A stretch of 64,000 nt of DNA, taken from NCBI RefSeq assembly GCF_028728065.1, contig NZ_CP117811.1, forward strand, positions 496,001 through 560,000, read 5' to 3'. The DNA is from Lentisphaera profundi (lineage in GTDB: Bacteria > Verrucomicrobiota > Lentisphaeria > Lentisphaerales > Lentisphaeraceae). Position 1 is the stretch's first letter. Each line of letters opens with the position of its first letter. The translations under genes and the position numbers were made by a program. This document shows, piece by piece, positions 40,193 to 49,273 of this stretch. The notes beneath the pieces were generated by a model that saw nothing but the letters and a program-made list of their open reading frames with translations, did no database searches and had not been told where the DNA came from.

Positions 40193-40396
40193 TTATTTGA
40201 GGCCGTAGGGAAGGGCTGCTCTAACAGCGTTCATTTCACAGTCTTTAAGAACTGTGGAAGTACCGAGTCTAGCCTTTCTCTTTGGAGATTTTTTAGTGAG
40301 TATGTGGCGCTTACCTGCGCGACAACGAATGTATTTGCCAGTACCTGTCTGCTTGAGACGTTTGGCAACGCATTTGCGAGTCTTTTGTTTGGGCAT
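40193..40396 (-). CDS. rpmI: 50S ribosomal protein L35
   Basis: The 67-residue basic protein starts MPKQKTRKCVAKRLKQTGTGK and contains RCRAGKRHILTKKSPKRKARL, typical of L35. AAGGAG lies seven bases before the ATG. It sits between infC and rplT, the usual order. A probable attenuator lies in the 131-base gap upstream. Confidence 0.96.
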   Translation of the reverse strand: MPKQKTRKCVAKRLKQTGTGKYIRCRAGKRHILTKKSPKRKARLGTSTVLKDCEMNAVRAALPYGLK

Positions 40397-40465
40397 CGTT
40401 TTCTCCTTGTTATTAGAGTGTTCATTAAATGGCTGATACGGCAGATGCCAGCCGTATGCAGACCG

Positions 40466-40507
40466 AAAAAAATTGAGCGCTAAGGTAGTCTAGGAATACT
40501 TTAGCAC
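40466..40507 (-). terminator. Probable attenuator between infC and rpmI
   Basis: On the minus strand GTGCTAAAGTA (from 40507) and TACCTTAGCGC form an 11-bp stem with one mismatch and a G-U pair around a nine-base loop. TCAA and then seven T follow. Between this and the rpmI start there is another stem, ATACGGC/GCCGTAT. In E. coli and B. subtilis, L20 controls this operon through mRNA structures, so this pair of hairpins is a good candidate for L20-dependent control here. Confidence 0.55.
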
Positions 40508-40527
40508 AAGCACTAGTTTTTAAAAAA

Positions 40528-41052
40528 CTAAGCTTTTTTTGAGTTGGGGGATAATTGCATGGACATATTGCGTCCCATGAGCTTTGGTTTAGCTTCAATA
40601 ATAACAGTTTCACCAAGTGATTCAATGATACGTTTCATGAGTACATCACCGAGTTCTGGGTGAGCCATTTCGCGGGCACGGAACTGTAAAGTGATTTTGA
40701 GTTTATAACCTTTGCCGACAAATTCACTTGCGTGCTTGAGCTTAGTTTCGAAATCATGGTCATGGATATTGACGTGAAATTTGAGTTCTTTGACCTGATT
40801 GTTATTCATTTGTTTTTTACGAGCATCTTTCTGTTGCTTCTTTTTTTCGTAAATGAATTTACCATAGTCCATAACGCGGACTACAGGTGGTTTTGCATCA
40901 GGGGCAAGTTCCACGAGGTCGAGGCCTTCTGAGTGAGCATTGGTCATTGCTACAGAAAATGGAACAATAGCAACTTCTTGACCGTTGCTGTCGAGTAGGC
41001 GAACTTCTTTGCCAGCTAATGAGTCAGAGCTCGGCGAGTTAATTAAACGCAA
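40528..41052 (-). CDS. infC: Translation initiation factor IF-3
   Basis: The 174-residue protein has both IF-3 domains: KEVRLLDSNGQEVAIVPFSVAM and the PPVVRVMDYGKFIYE linker, then VKELKFHVNIHDHDFETKLKHASEF and ITLQFRAREMAHPELG. It keeps the 50S away from the 30S and checks the start codon. The first in-frame start is TTG at 41052, directly after an in-frame stop, with GGAG ten bases upstream. An ATT at codon 4 could also serve. Rare start codons in infC are known to allow self-control. The N-terminus is shorter than in E. coli. Confidence 0.95.
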   Translation of the reverse strand: MRLINSPSSDSLAGKEVRLLDSNGQEVAIVPFSVAMTNAHSEGLDLVELAPDAKPPVVRVMDYGKFIYEKKKQQKDARKKQMNNNQVKELKFHVNIHDHDFETKLKHASEFVGKGYKLKITLQFRAREMAHPELGDVLMKRIIESLGETVIIEAKPKLMGRNMSMQLSPNSKKA

Positions 41053-41151
41053 TTAGATATATCTCCAGTTTTTAAAAAATGTATTCCTTAAGATTGCCCA
41101 AGACAAAAACTTATCAAAGTAATTGTTAGTCAATAAGCTTAAAAAAGTAAG

Positions 41152-44100
41152 TTATTTTGTTCGAGAAGCTTTTTTCGGCTTGTTCCATCGGAAAAATGGT
41201 AGCAAACCAATGAAGCTTAGCCCAGTGAAAATTCCGACGGCTAACATGACGTAGAATGCTGCCTGGCTAGTGAAGCCGTAACTATGCAGTCCAATGGAGA
41301 GCTGATTAACACCAAACCATGACCAAGTAGTGACGGACGCACCAAAGATTGAAAGTAGTGCTAAGCCACGAGATCTAGCAATGCCAGCCATTTTAGAGTG
41401 AAGGATAATAGCACACCAGATAACAATAAGTAGGGCACCGTTTTCTTTTGGATCCCAGCCCCAGAAGCGACCCCAGGAATCGTCTGCCCACAGACCACCA
41501 AGGATGGTGCCGATAAAGCTAAAGAACATGGCGAAGGCGATGGTGCCGTACATGGTTGAGTTAAGCGTCTTGTAAAGTTCTTTATTTTCTTTTTCGGATT
41601 TAAATAAGGCACAGACTAGAGAAATGATACCAGTCATAGCAGCTACGTATGTGGCTGCGTAACCCATGTTAATAGTGATTACGTGAGTCATAAGGAAGAA
41701 CTTAGTATCTAGTACGGCCTGCATCATTTGCATGGTGTCACCATCAAGCGAGAGCTTGTCAGCGATATTGAGTGTGAGGAATCCGCATACCGCAGCAATA
41801 ATGTTACCGATGCCGCGCTTAAAGAGGAACTCGATAATGAGGGCCGCGATGACAATGACCCAACCAATAAAGATAGCGGTTGAATAAAGATTAGTGATAG
41901 GTGGGTAGTCAGAGATGTAGACTCGCGCAAAAAGCCCCCATGTATGGATTAGGGCAATCACGATGAGGAAGTGCATGTTACAGCGATTAATCCAAGGTTT
42001 ACGGAAAAGCCAAGATAGGGCGCAGAGAACGAAACCTAGAGCATACCAGTGATAGAGACCAAAAGGATTGATTTTATTAAAGGTGATTTCAAAAGCGGTC
42101 TTTTTTTCAGAAGTTTCCCAGACTTGTAGTTCGCCTTCTAGGCGGTGATCTTTGGAACTGAGTTCAGTGAGCTTCGTTTTTTTATCGTTCTTGCTCATGT
42201 TGCTGTCGTTCTGTACTTTAGTAAATTCAGTCTGACTCTCTTCGAGTTCGGATTTGATCGCACCGAGTCGTGTCTGACGAATCTCCTTATTGATTTCAAT
42301 GAACTTATTGATCGCTTCGTTAAATTTTGCGGGCTTGTCGTCATAAAAATAGAAGAGCGAGACGGCGAGTTGCTCGGTATTATCATTCAAGTCTTGTCCT
42401 TTAACGAGGCTCGAAGAGATTGAATGCGAGAGTGTGTCCCAGTCATTTTTGTCGTTACTTTTGATGACTAATGGGGGATTGTACTTAAGGATATTGGTGT
42501 TCATCGCGTGGTACTGACTGATGCCTTGTGCGGTATTCGCAAAGCTCGTCGAAAAGGAGTTGGCCATGAGATGGAAAGTTTGTAGGCGTTGTTCAAAATC
42601 AATTAATGCAGTTTGATAGGAGTCGCGTTCACCCACTTTAAGTTCGCGAACTTTTTTAATATCGCTTTCGAGGGTTTTGATTTTGTCTGCAAATTCAACA
42701 AGAGCATAGCGGAAGCGATGACGCTTGAGGTCAAGGCCTAATTTTTCAAGTAGCTGTGGATGCGTTATGCGGAAGACGCGGTGCTCGTAAGCACTGGGTT
42801 TAGCAGAGATGACTTCAAAGAAAAACTGGACAGATGGGCGAGTTTCAAAAACTTTATCTTTTTCAGGGACTTCTTTGTCGCCGTCTTTTACTTCTACTTT
42901 AAAGATGGCACTTTCGCTTAAGAAAACGAGGAAGTTTTGAGCTACTGTGTGGAGTGGTTTCGTTCTGCCTTTATAGACCATGGGGATGGTGGCAGCTTTG
43001 TCTAAGTTGAACTCTTTCTCTTCATCAACAGTATTCGTTTTTGTAGAACGTGAAAGACTGTAAAAAAGTCCGATGATTAAAATTGCGGAAATAGCAAACT
43101 GCCAAGCTTTAAAGCCAGTTGGAGCTGATTCGCGATTGAATAGTCCCTTCATAAATTGTATGAGAATGATAAGGAAGTGGATCATCATTCCTGTAGCTGC
43201 CATCATACAGGAAATGTAGGGAAGCATCCATCCACTATTTCTAACCACTTGTAAGACAGTGGTGGTTTCATCTTGGCTAAAACTCTGCTGGTAGAAAGTT
43301 TTGTCGTCGAAGCGTAGGGGGTTATTCATCCAGATCTTCACTTCGCGGTCAATGTTGTTTTCTGGGTCTTCTAAGCGAATAAGACTAGAATAGTTACGTG
43401 GAGTATTTGTGCCCATGTAGCGGTCAAAGCTGAAGTTGATTAAGCTGATGGTGGCAGTGTTCTCGCTATCGCCCTTCAGATAGGATCGTTTATTACGGAG
43501 AATAAGACGATATTTCTTGCCATCAACTTCCATTTCTTCAAAACGATTGGGGAGATTACGGCTGGTGAAGTTGGCGTAAAAGTAAAGAGAAAAAGCGCGA
43601 GTGCCGAGGTCTTTGCCATCGCGTCCAGTAAATTTGAAAAGTCCAGCAGGGACATCTTTACTGCTCCCAAGGCCATCGCTTACTTTGTCGCTATAGATGT
43701 GGAAGTTTTTGCCATTACCAGCAGTGACGCCAGGAGTGGGAGCAGGCTGTGTGCTCATTTGTGAGTTCTTGAAAAATTCGACGGTTTCAATGGTGAACGG
43801 AAGTGATTCGTAGTCAATAGTATCGCCTACGGAGTTGATCATTGACATCGGGATGGCAGTTGTTTGATTGTTGTCGCCATCTGTCTTCTCGATGACCGCA
43901 AATTCATACTCAATGTTATTGTCTAGGTAGGACGTACTTTGTCCTTCAGGGATGACCATAGTTGATTCAACGGCATCAATTTTTGTGACGAGTTCAGCGA
44001 TGAGTAGTAGGATGACTGAAAAATGGATAAGGACAACCGCGGCTTTTTTCTGACCATATAAGAACCAGCAGGCGGCATACATGAATACGGAAGGGATGAG

Positions 44101-44547
44101 GCCTTGAGCAAGGCGGTAGACGACTCGCATATATGCTGCACCAACAGTAGAAGAAACTTCTTCGTGGAAATAACCTTTGGCGATAGCGAGTGTAAAAAGT
44201 AAAGAAATTACTGTGAAGATAGCTCCAATAACTAAGTGCTTTTTATTTTTCACTAACTTGAATCGTACCATGTAGGCGGATGTTAAGTTGATAAATAAAC
44301 CTGCGCCAATAGCGAAGCCACCAGGCATGTAGATATATGCTTTTTCGAGGAAGCCGATATCCCAAGAGCGAGGGAAAAATAAGTTAAGGTTGATCTTGGT
44401 TATGTATGAACGGAAAATTTCGTCGACAACAGTCCAGATACCTGCATCCATTTGTGCCAGTGTTCCCGCAAGAACGAGAAACATAGAAAGAGAAAATAGG
44501 GTTATTGTAAATTTAAGTGAAGCTAAGGTTTTAAAGATTTTTTCCAT
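41152..44547 (-). CDS. ccsBA: ResB-CcsA fusion, cytochrome c maturation protein
   Basis: The 1131-residue membrane protein joins both parts of the system II haem-delivery machine. The N-terminal ResB/CcsB half has membrane spans near 11-31, 72-95, 104-125 and 140-165, a long periplasmic domain, and another span near 435-460. A soluble central part (about 500-800) follows. The C-terminal CcsA half has about eight spans and the tryptophan-rich WWD haem site (WADDSWGRFWGWDPKENGAL) at 1020-1039. Candidate haem-ligand histidines are at 1050 and 1088. It should carry haem across the inner membrane and attach it to CxxCH motifs. Its start overlaps the stop of the upstream gene by one base (TAATG). 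Confidence 0.93.
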   Translation of the reverse strand: MEKIFKTLASLKFTITLFSLSMFLVLAGTLAQMDAGIWTVVDEIFRSYITKINLNLFFPRSWDIGFLEKAYIYMPGGFAIGAGLFINLTSAYMVRFKLVKNKKHLVIGAIFTVISLLFTLAIAKGYFHEEVSSTVGAAYMRVVYRLAQGLIPSVFMYAACWFLYGQKKAAVVLIHFSVILLLIAELVTKIDAVESTMVIPEGQSTSYLDNNIEYEFAVIEKTDGDNNQTTAIPMSMINSVGDTIDYESLPFTIETVEFFKNSQMSTQPAPTPGVTAGNGKNFHIYSDKVSDGLGSSKDVPAGLFKFTGRDGKDLGTRAFSLYFYANFTSRNLPNRFEEMEVDGKKYRLILRNKRSYLKGDSENTATISLINFSFDRYMGTNTPRNYSSLIRLEDPENNIDREVKIWMNNPLRFDDKTFYQQSFSQDETTTVLQVVRNSGWMLPYISCMMAATGMMIHFLIILIQFMKGLFNRESAPTGFKAWQFAISAILIIGLFYSLSRSTKTNTVDEEKEFNLDKAATIPMVYKGRTKPLHTVAQNFLVFLSESAIFKVEVKDGDKEVPEKDKVFETRPSVQFFFEVISAKPSAYEHRVFRITHPQLLEKLGLDLKRHRFRYALVEFADKIKTLESDIKKVRELKVGERDSYQTALIDFEQRLQTFHLMANSFSTSFANTAQGISQYHAMNTNILKYNPPLVIKSNDKNDWDTLSHSISSSLVKGQDLNDNTEQLAVSLFYFYDDKPAKFNEAINKFIEINKEIRQTRLGAIKSELEESQTEFTKVQNDSNMSKNDKKTKLTELSSKDHRLEGELQVWETSEKKTAFEITFNKINPFGLYHWYALGFVLCALSWLFRKPWINRCNMHFLIVIALIHTWGLFARVYISDYPPITNLYSTAIFIGWVIVIAALIIEFLFKRGIGNIIAAVCGFLTLNIADKLSLDGDTMQMMQAVLDTKFFLMTHVITINMGYAATYVAAMTGIISLVCALFKSEKENKELYKTLNSTMYGTIAFAMFFSFIGTILGGLWADDSWGRFWGWDPKENGALLIVIWCAIILHSKMAGIARSRGLALLSIFGASVTTWSWFGVNQLSIGLHSYGFTSQAAFYVMLAVGIFTGLSFIGLLPFFRWNKPKKASRTK

Positions 44548-46067
44548 TATTTGAATCTCGCGCTAGTAATCAAAGTTTTAAATTCCTCGAGGGCTAGGTC
44601 TGCTTTGGAAGCGGGTCCCTGGAGTTTGAAGAATATTTTACTTGTCCCCTGAAAGGAGGCAGATATAAGGATTTCTTTATCATTGCTGATTTTGATGAGC
44701 TCGAGTTCTTTGCCATCAGTACTTTTGATTTTTTCTATGTAATCTTTAGGAGACTTACCTTTAAGTCCCATTTGATCAAACCACATTTCATAAACTCTCT
44801 GCATCGGCATGGGGCCTTGCATTTGTGTGATACTCAGTTGGTAGCTAGCAGCTTCGATTTTTAATTCGTATTTACCTAGTGACATGGCAGTTTTTTCGCC
44901 AGTTTTGATCCACTTGTCAGAGGGATTGAGTTCAAGTGTCTCGAGTTTTTTTACTTCATGGGGGTTATTAACCGGCGGTTGAGTGCTAGGAGCAGGTTCT
45001 GCTGCTTTAGGCTGAGGTGTATCATTAATAAGTTTAACGATGTGAATGGAGTTACCTTGGATATTGAAGCTTTTGATTTCGTTTTCTAATTTAGCATCAG
45101 CGCTTATGCCAACTTGCCCTTTCCAGCGTGCGACATTGGCATCAATATTTTGATTGGGACCTAATTTAATGAGGCTTATGTCAACTTGGCCTGATTTGTA
45201 AGAGGCGATTCTCATACTTGAGCTGGATTGTACTTCTTTCCAGTCAGCAGGTACGTCGTATTTGAGCATGTTATTTTCGTCGAAGCTATGTGCGCCAATG
45301 ACTTGAATGATATTATTAGCTTGATTGCGGACTTCTTCGTCAGGCCCAATGAGTTTGAGAAACCAAGTCGCATCAGGTCTTTCAATGATGGCGGCCATGA
45401 TCGCATTAGCATTTGCTGCGACAGCCGGCATGGACCCTGACGCAAATGGTGCTTGACTTGTAAGTTTTGTAGAAGTGGTCTTGCTTGGCTGCTGATCTTT
45501 TTTGTCTTCGTTGAATAAAGTGATTTTGTAGAGCTGGTCTTTTATTGTACTTAACTCTTGTTCGGTGGGAGCTCCACTGAGTCCAATTTGTTTTTTCCAG
45601 CGAAGGACATTTGCGTTAAGATCTTGACCTGAAGGAAGGCGGGAGATAGAGATGTCAACACCCTCGGCATCGAAACTTGCGATTCGCATTGCGGAGGCTT
45701 GTTTTTTGACCCAGTCTTTGGGGATGTCATAGTGGATGTGATCACCGTGAGCTAAATCTAAGGTATTGGCAACTTGCTCGAGATTAGCTACTTGCTTTTT
45801 AACCCCTTGATAAGAGCCGATGATTTTTATGAACCAAGTATATTTCGGTGTTTCTGCAACAAGAGCAATCAAACCGCCGTTTTCTGCCTTTGGCTGACTC
45901 ATCATGAAAGGAGCTCGCTGGACAGGTGTTTTCGTGGAGGTGGGGGTGTCGAGACTGTAATCTTTTTCATTGTAAACAGTTATTTCATCTTTCTTAGTAA
46001 AAAGCTTTGGCGAAATGACAATGAGGATAACTGTGATGGCAGAAAGGGCGTAAATTATATTTTTCAT
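44547..46067 (-). CDS. Membrane-anchored protein with repeated NxxRWxxQxGL domains
   Basis: The 506-residue protein has one N-terminal membrane anchor (about residues 5-22) and two clear copies of a domain of about 125 residues, with a third diverged copy at the end. Each clear copy has TWF[IL]K[IL]IG, a D[IV]P-x-DW motif, SxxMRIAS, then N-A/V-N-V-L/A-RWK-x-Q-[IV]G[LI]. Copies lie at about 75-205 and 225-355. I have seen this pattern in uncharacterised proteins next to cytochrome c assembly genes in Planctomycetes, but from memory only. It is translationally coupled to ccsBA (TAATG), so a role in periplasmic cytochrome c assembly is likely. Function not established. Confidence 0.6.
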   Translation of the reverse strand: MKNIIYALSAITVILIVISPKLFTKKDEITVYNEKDYSLDTPTSTKTPVQRAPFMMSQPKAENGGLIALVAETPKYTWFIKIIGSYQGVKKQVANLEQVANTLDLAHGDHIHYDIPKDWVKKQASAMRIASFDAEGVDISISRLPSGQDLNANVLRWKKQIGLSGAPTEQELSTIKDQLYKITLFNEDKKDQQPSKTTSTKLTSQAPFASGSMPAVAANANAIMAAIIERPDATWFLKLIGPDEEVRNQANNIIQVIGAHSFDENNMLKYDVPADWKEVQSSSSMRIASYKSGQVDISLIKLGPNQNIDANVARWKGQVGISADAKLENEIKSFNIQGNSIHIVKLINDTPQPKAAEPAPSTQPPVNNPHEVKKLETLELNPSDKWIKTGEKTAMSLGKYELKIEAASYQLSITQMQGPMPMQRVYEMWFDQMGLKGKSPKDYIEKIKSTDGKELELIKISNDKEILISASFQGTSKIFFKLQGPASKADLALEEFKTLITSARFK

Positions 46068-46147
46068 AAAAGGTAAGGTCTGTTAAATTAATTCAATGCC
46101 TCTATATTACTCGAATCACCCTTAAAGACAAAAGAGATTGAAAAGTT

Positions 46148-46321
46148 ATGTTTAAAAAAAGTCAAAGTAAGTCTGGTTTGAGCTTAGATGCGGTGATTAA
46201 TAAACGTAAAAATCTCATGCCCGAGCATCGAGAGCGGTCTTGGGTGATTCAATGGGTGTATTTCTCGGTATTGTTTCTTTTTATATTAATGATCCATACA
46301 ATTGTTGATTATTACAATTGA
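46148..46321 (+). CDS. Small single-span membrane protein
   Basis: A 57-residue ORF, too short for usual gene calls, runs from ATG 46148 to TGA 46321. The N-terminal 33 residues are basic and polar (MFKKSQSKSGLSLDAVINKR); residues 34-53 form a hydrophobic span (VIQWVYFSVLFLFILMIH). A GAG lies ten bases before the start. It reads away from the ccsBA operon. Its codons look normal. No family recognised. Confidence 0.5.
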   Translation: MFKKSQSKSGLSLDAVINKRKNLMPEHRERSWVIQWVYFSVLFLFILMIHTIVDYYN

Positions 46322-46483
46322 TTCCTAGGCTTGATTTCCTTGTAGGCGTTTTGCCAAGCACGGAACAAGAATATTTTTGATTACAGTAGTTGACTGTGAG
46401 ACATTAGATATTTTCACCATTTAAAAATGGAAGTGAACGGAAGGTTTAGAAAAGCTATTCTGATGATAAATAAGATAAAAAAG

Positions 46484-46542
46484 ACCGTATTTAAAATAGG
46501 GGCTTGAAATCGGCATAAACTGGAAGGTATTTTAAATACGGT
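46484..46542 (+). promoter_or_regulatory. Inverted operator pair upstream of the SUF regulator
   Basis: ACCGTATTTAAAATA at 46484-46498 is the exact reverse complement of TATTTTAAATACGGT at 46528-46542, with 29 bases between. Each arm has a near-palindromic core GTATTT-AAATAC, so this may be two binding sites in opposite direction. It lies 76 bases before the Rrf2-family gene and just upstream of a TTGACA. Binding by that regulator is likely but not shown. Confidence 0.5.
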
Positions 46543-46561
46543 GGAAAAAAACGTATTTGTA

Positions 46562-46590
46562 TTGACACGAGTCATTGTGATGGTATTTAT
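46562..46590 (+). promoter_or_regulatory. Candidate promoter of the SUF operon
   Basis: TTGACA at 46562-46567 is followed after 16-17 bases by TATTTAT. The -35 is perfect; the -10 is weak, as expected of a regulated promoter. It sits between the inverted operator and the Rrf2-family start codon. Confidence 0.45.
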
Positions 46591-46617
46591 GCGAGCGTAA
46601 ATATAAATGGATTTCCT

Positions 46618-47061
46618 ATGTTTAAACTGAATAAAAAAGTCGAATACGCAATCATTGCACTCCAGCACATGAAAAGTGTTGACGATGGCGCGATGAGTAC
46701 AGTGAAAGAGATTTGCGAGCTCTACGGCGCCCCCTTTGATGTCACCTCAAGAGCGATGCAGAAGATGGCTTCAGCAGGGATTTTGAAGTCGATTAAAGGA
46801 GCTCACGGAGGTTACTTAATTCAGCAGGACTTAGGTGAACTCAAGCTCCTGGATTTAATTGAATCCATATCTGGAGATGTATCACTCGCCAGCTGTGTAA
46901 TTGATCCCTGTAACTGTGATATGATTGCAAGTTGTAACATAGTGGATCCGATTACGCGACTTAATGAGTTGTTAAGAAAATTTTTCGCTGAGATGACTGT
47001 CTTGGACCTTTTGCAAGGAAAGAAGTCTCAGCCCCAAATGAAGGAAGTTTGTCATGAGTGA
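46618..47061 (+). CDS. Rrf2-family Fe-S cluster regulator
   Basis: The 147-residue protein has the Rrf2 winged helix ([16 protein letters not shown], then [39 protein letters not shown]) and a C-terminal cysteine cluster C93, C98, C100, C106 ([16 protein letters not shown]) fit to bind an Fe-S cluster. It should sense cluster supply and control the SUF operon that follows, like IscR or SufR. Its stop overlaps the sufB start by eight bases. An inverted repeat upstream may be its operator. Confidence 0.9.
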   Translation: MFKLNKKVEYAIIALQHMKSVDDGAMSTVKEICELYGAPFDVTSRAMQKMASAGILKSIKGAHGGYLIQQDLGELKLLDLIESISGDVSLASCVIDPCNCDMIASCNIVDPITRLNELLRKFFAEMTVLDLLQGKKSQPQMKEVCHE

Positions 47062-48493
47062 AAATGAAGTTTTTACGAGTGCACTGAGTCAAGAACAATT
47101 TGGTTTTGTAACTGATATTGCGACTGACTCAATACCTAAAGGTCTAAACGAAGATGTCGTTAAGCTGATTTCAGCACGTAAAGAAGAGCCTGAATGGATG
47201 CTTGAGTTTCGACTTAAAGCTTTTGCACGTTGGAAAAAAATGACTGAGCCCGTTTGGGCAGGTTTAAATTATCCAAAAATTGATTTTCAAGATATTGTTT
47301 ATTATTCGGCTCCTAAAGAAGCAGAAAAACACGATAGTTTGGATGATGTGGATCCGGAGTTAATAAAAACTTTTGAAAAATTAGGTATTCCCCTTTCTGA
47401 ACAAAAGCGACTTACGGGTGTTGCGGTAGATGCCGTATTTGATTCGGTATCAGTGGGGACGACTCACCAAGCCGAATTAGCTGAGTATGGAGTTATCTTC
47501 TGTTCGATTTCAGAGGCAATTAAAGATCATCCTGAATTAGTGAAAGAGCATATGGCCTCAGTTGTTCCTGTAGGCGATAATTTTTATGCAGCACTCAATG
47601 CAGCGGTATTTACTGATGGAAGTTTCTGTTATATTCCCAAGGGAGTTACTTGCCCAATGGATTTATCGACCTACTTCCGTATCAATGCAGCTGAGACGGG
47701 TCAATTCGAAAGAACACTGATTATTGCCGAAGAGGGTAGCTACGTTAATTATTTAGAAGGCTGTACGGCACCTCAGCGAGATGAGAACCAATTGCATGCG
47801 GCAGTTGTTGAAATCATTGCTGAAAAAGATGCGACGGTTAAGTACTCAACAGTTCAGAACTGGTATGCAGGTGATGAAGAAGGTCGCGGCGGTATTTACA
47901 ACTTTGTAACCAAGCGTGGGATCTGTCGGGGGGATAATTCCTTCATTTCATGGACTCAGGTTGAAGCTGGTTCGGCGATTACTTGGAAGTATCCTTCAGT
48001 GATCCTCAAGGGTGATAATTCTACGGGTGAATTCTATTCAGTTGCACTTACTAATAATAAGATGCAGGCCGATACGGGAACCAAAATGATTCACATTGGT
48101 AAGAATACCAAATCTACGATTATTTCGAAAGGTATTTCTGCGGATGATTCACGCAACTGCTATCGAGGCTTAGTGAAAATTATGCCAGGTGCGGAAGGTG
48201 CGAGGAATTATTCACAATGTGATTCGATGCTCGTGGGCGATAAATGTAGTGCCAGTACTTTCCCTTATTTAGAAGTGCAAAATAATACGGCAATTTTAGA
48301 ACACGAAGCCTCAACTTCAAAAATCAGCGCAGATCAAATTTTTTACCTACTCTCACGAGGGATAGATATGGAAGAAGCGATTCATTTATTGGTTAATGGT
48401 TTCTGTAAAGAAGTTTTCAAGGAACTCCCATTAGAGTTCTCCGTCGAAGCAGTTAAGCTACTTGAAATGAAGCTTGAAAACTCCATTGGATAG
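47054..48493 (+). CDS. sufB: Fe-S cluster assembly protein SufB
   Basis: SufB is the scaffold of the SufBCD complex. The 479-residue protein matches the family through [64 protein letters not shown] and [19 protein letters not shown], and the end [23 protein letters not shown]. Cysteine C409 or near (in [14 protein letters not shown]) is the likely cluster site. It overlaps the regulator gene and is followed by sufC after 21 bases. Confidence 0.97.
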   Translation: MSENEVFTSALSQEQFGFVTDIATDSIPKGLNEDVVKLISARKEEPEWMLEFRLKAFARWKKMTEPVWAGLNYPKIDFQDIVYYSAPKEAEKHDSLDDVDPELIKTFEKLGIPLSEQKRLTGVAVDAVFDSVSVGTTHQAELAEYGVIFCSISEAIKDHPELVKEHMASVVPVGDNFYAALNAAVFTDGSFCYIPKGVTCPMDLSTYFRINAAETGQFERTLIIAEEGSYVNYLEGCTAPQRDENQLHAAVVEIIAEKDATVKYSTVQNWYAGDEEGRGGIYNFVTKRGICRGDNSFISWTQVEAGSAITWKYPSVILKGDNSTGEFYSVALTNNKMQADTGTKMIHIGKNTKSTIISKGISADDSRNCYRGLVKIMPGAEGARNYSQCDSMLVGDKCSASTFPYLEVQNNTAILEHEASTSKISADQIFYLLSRGIDMEEAIHLLVNGFCKEVFKELPLEFSVEAVKLLEMKLENSIG

Positions 48494-48514
48494 ATTTAAA
48501 AAAGGATATTTAGA

Positions 48515-49267
48515 ATGTTAAAGATTAAAAATTTACACGCCAAAGTCGGTGACAAAGTCATTCTTAAAGGCTTAAACCTTGAAATTAAAGAAGGCGAAAT
48601 TCACGCGATCATGGGACCCAATGGGGCAGGTAAAAGTACCTTGTCAAAAATCATTGCAGGTCATCCTGATTATGAAGTTACTGAAGGTGAAATTACTTAC
48701 GAAGTAAACTTTAAAGAAAAAGATCTTACCGATATGGAGCCAGAAGATATTGCTCGCGAAGGTGTTTTTCTTAGTTTTCAGTACCCTGTAGAAGTTCCGG
48801 GCGTTTCTAACTTGGCCTTCCTGAAAGCTTCGTTCAACGCTATTTGCCGTCATCAGGGTGTAGCGGAAATGGAAGATGGCCCTTTCGTTGATTTCGTGCG
48901 CGAGAAAATGGATGAGCTCAAAATCAAGCGTGGTTTTCTCGATCGCCCAGTAAATGTAGGTTTCTCTGGTGGTGAAAAGAAACGCAATGAAATTTTACAG
49001 ATGGCAGTACTCAACCCTCGTTTAAAACTCTTAGATGAAACTGATTCAGGTTTAGATGTAGATTCAATGAAAATTGTTGCTGAAGGTATCAATACACTAC
49101 GTAGCAAACGCAGTTCTACAGTCTTAGTGACTCACTATCAGCGTTTACTTGATTATGTTAAGCCTGATTACGTACATGTCTTAGCCGATGGCCAAATTGT
49201 GAAAAGCGGTGGCCCTGAATTAGCTTTGGAAGTGGAAGCCAAAGGTTATGACTGGTTAATCAAGTAG
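48515..49267 (+). CDS. sufC: Fe-S cluster assembly ATPase SufC
   Basis: The 250-residue ABC ATPase powers SufBCD. Walker A is GPNGAGKST at residues 34-42, the signature is NVGFSGGEKKRNEILQM, and Walker B is RLKLLDETDSGLDVDSM. The ATG follows AAAAGGA. Length and order within the operon are typical. Confidence 0.97.
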   Translation: MLKIKNLHAKVGDKVILKGLNLEIKEGEIHAIMGPNGAGKSTLSKIIAGHPDYEVTEGEITYEVNFKEKDLTDMEPEDIAREGVFLSFQYPVEVPGVSNLAFLKASFNAICRHQGVAEMEDGPFVDFVREKMDELKIKRGFLDRPVNVGFSGGEKKRNEILQMAVLNPRLKLLDETDSGLDVDSMKIVAEGINTLRSKRSSTVLVTHYQRLLDYVKPDYVHVLADGQIVKSGGPELALEVEAKGYDWLIK

Positions 49268-49273
49268 GCAATT

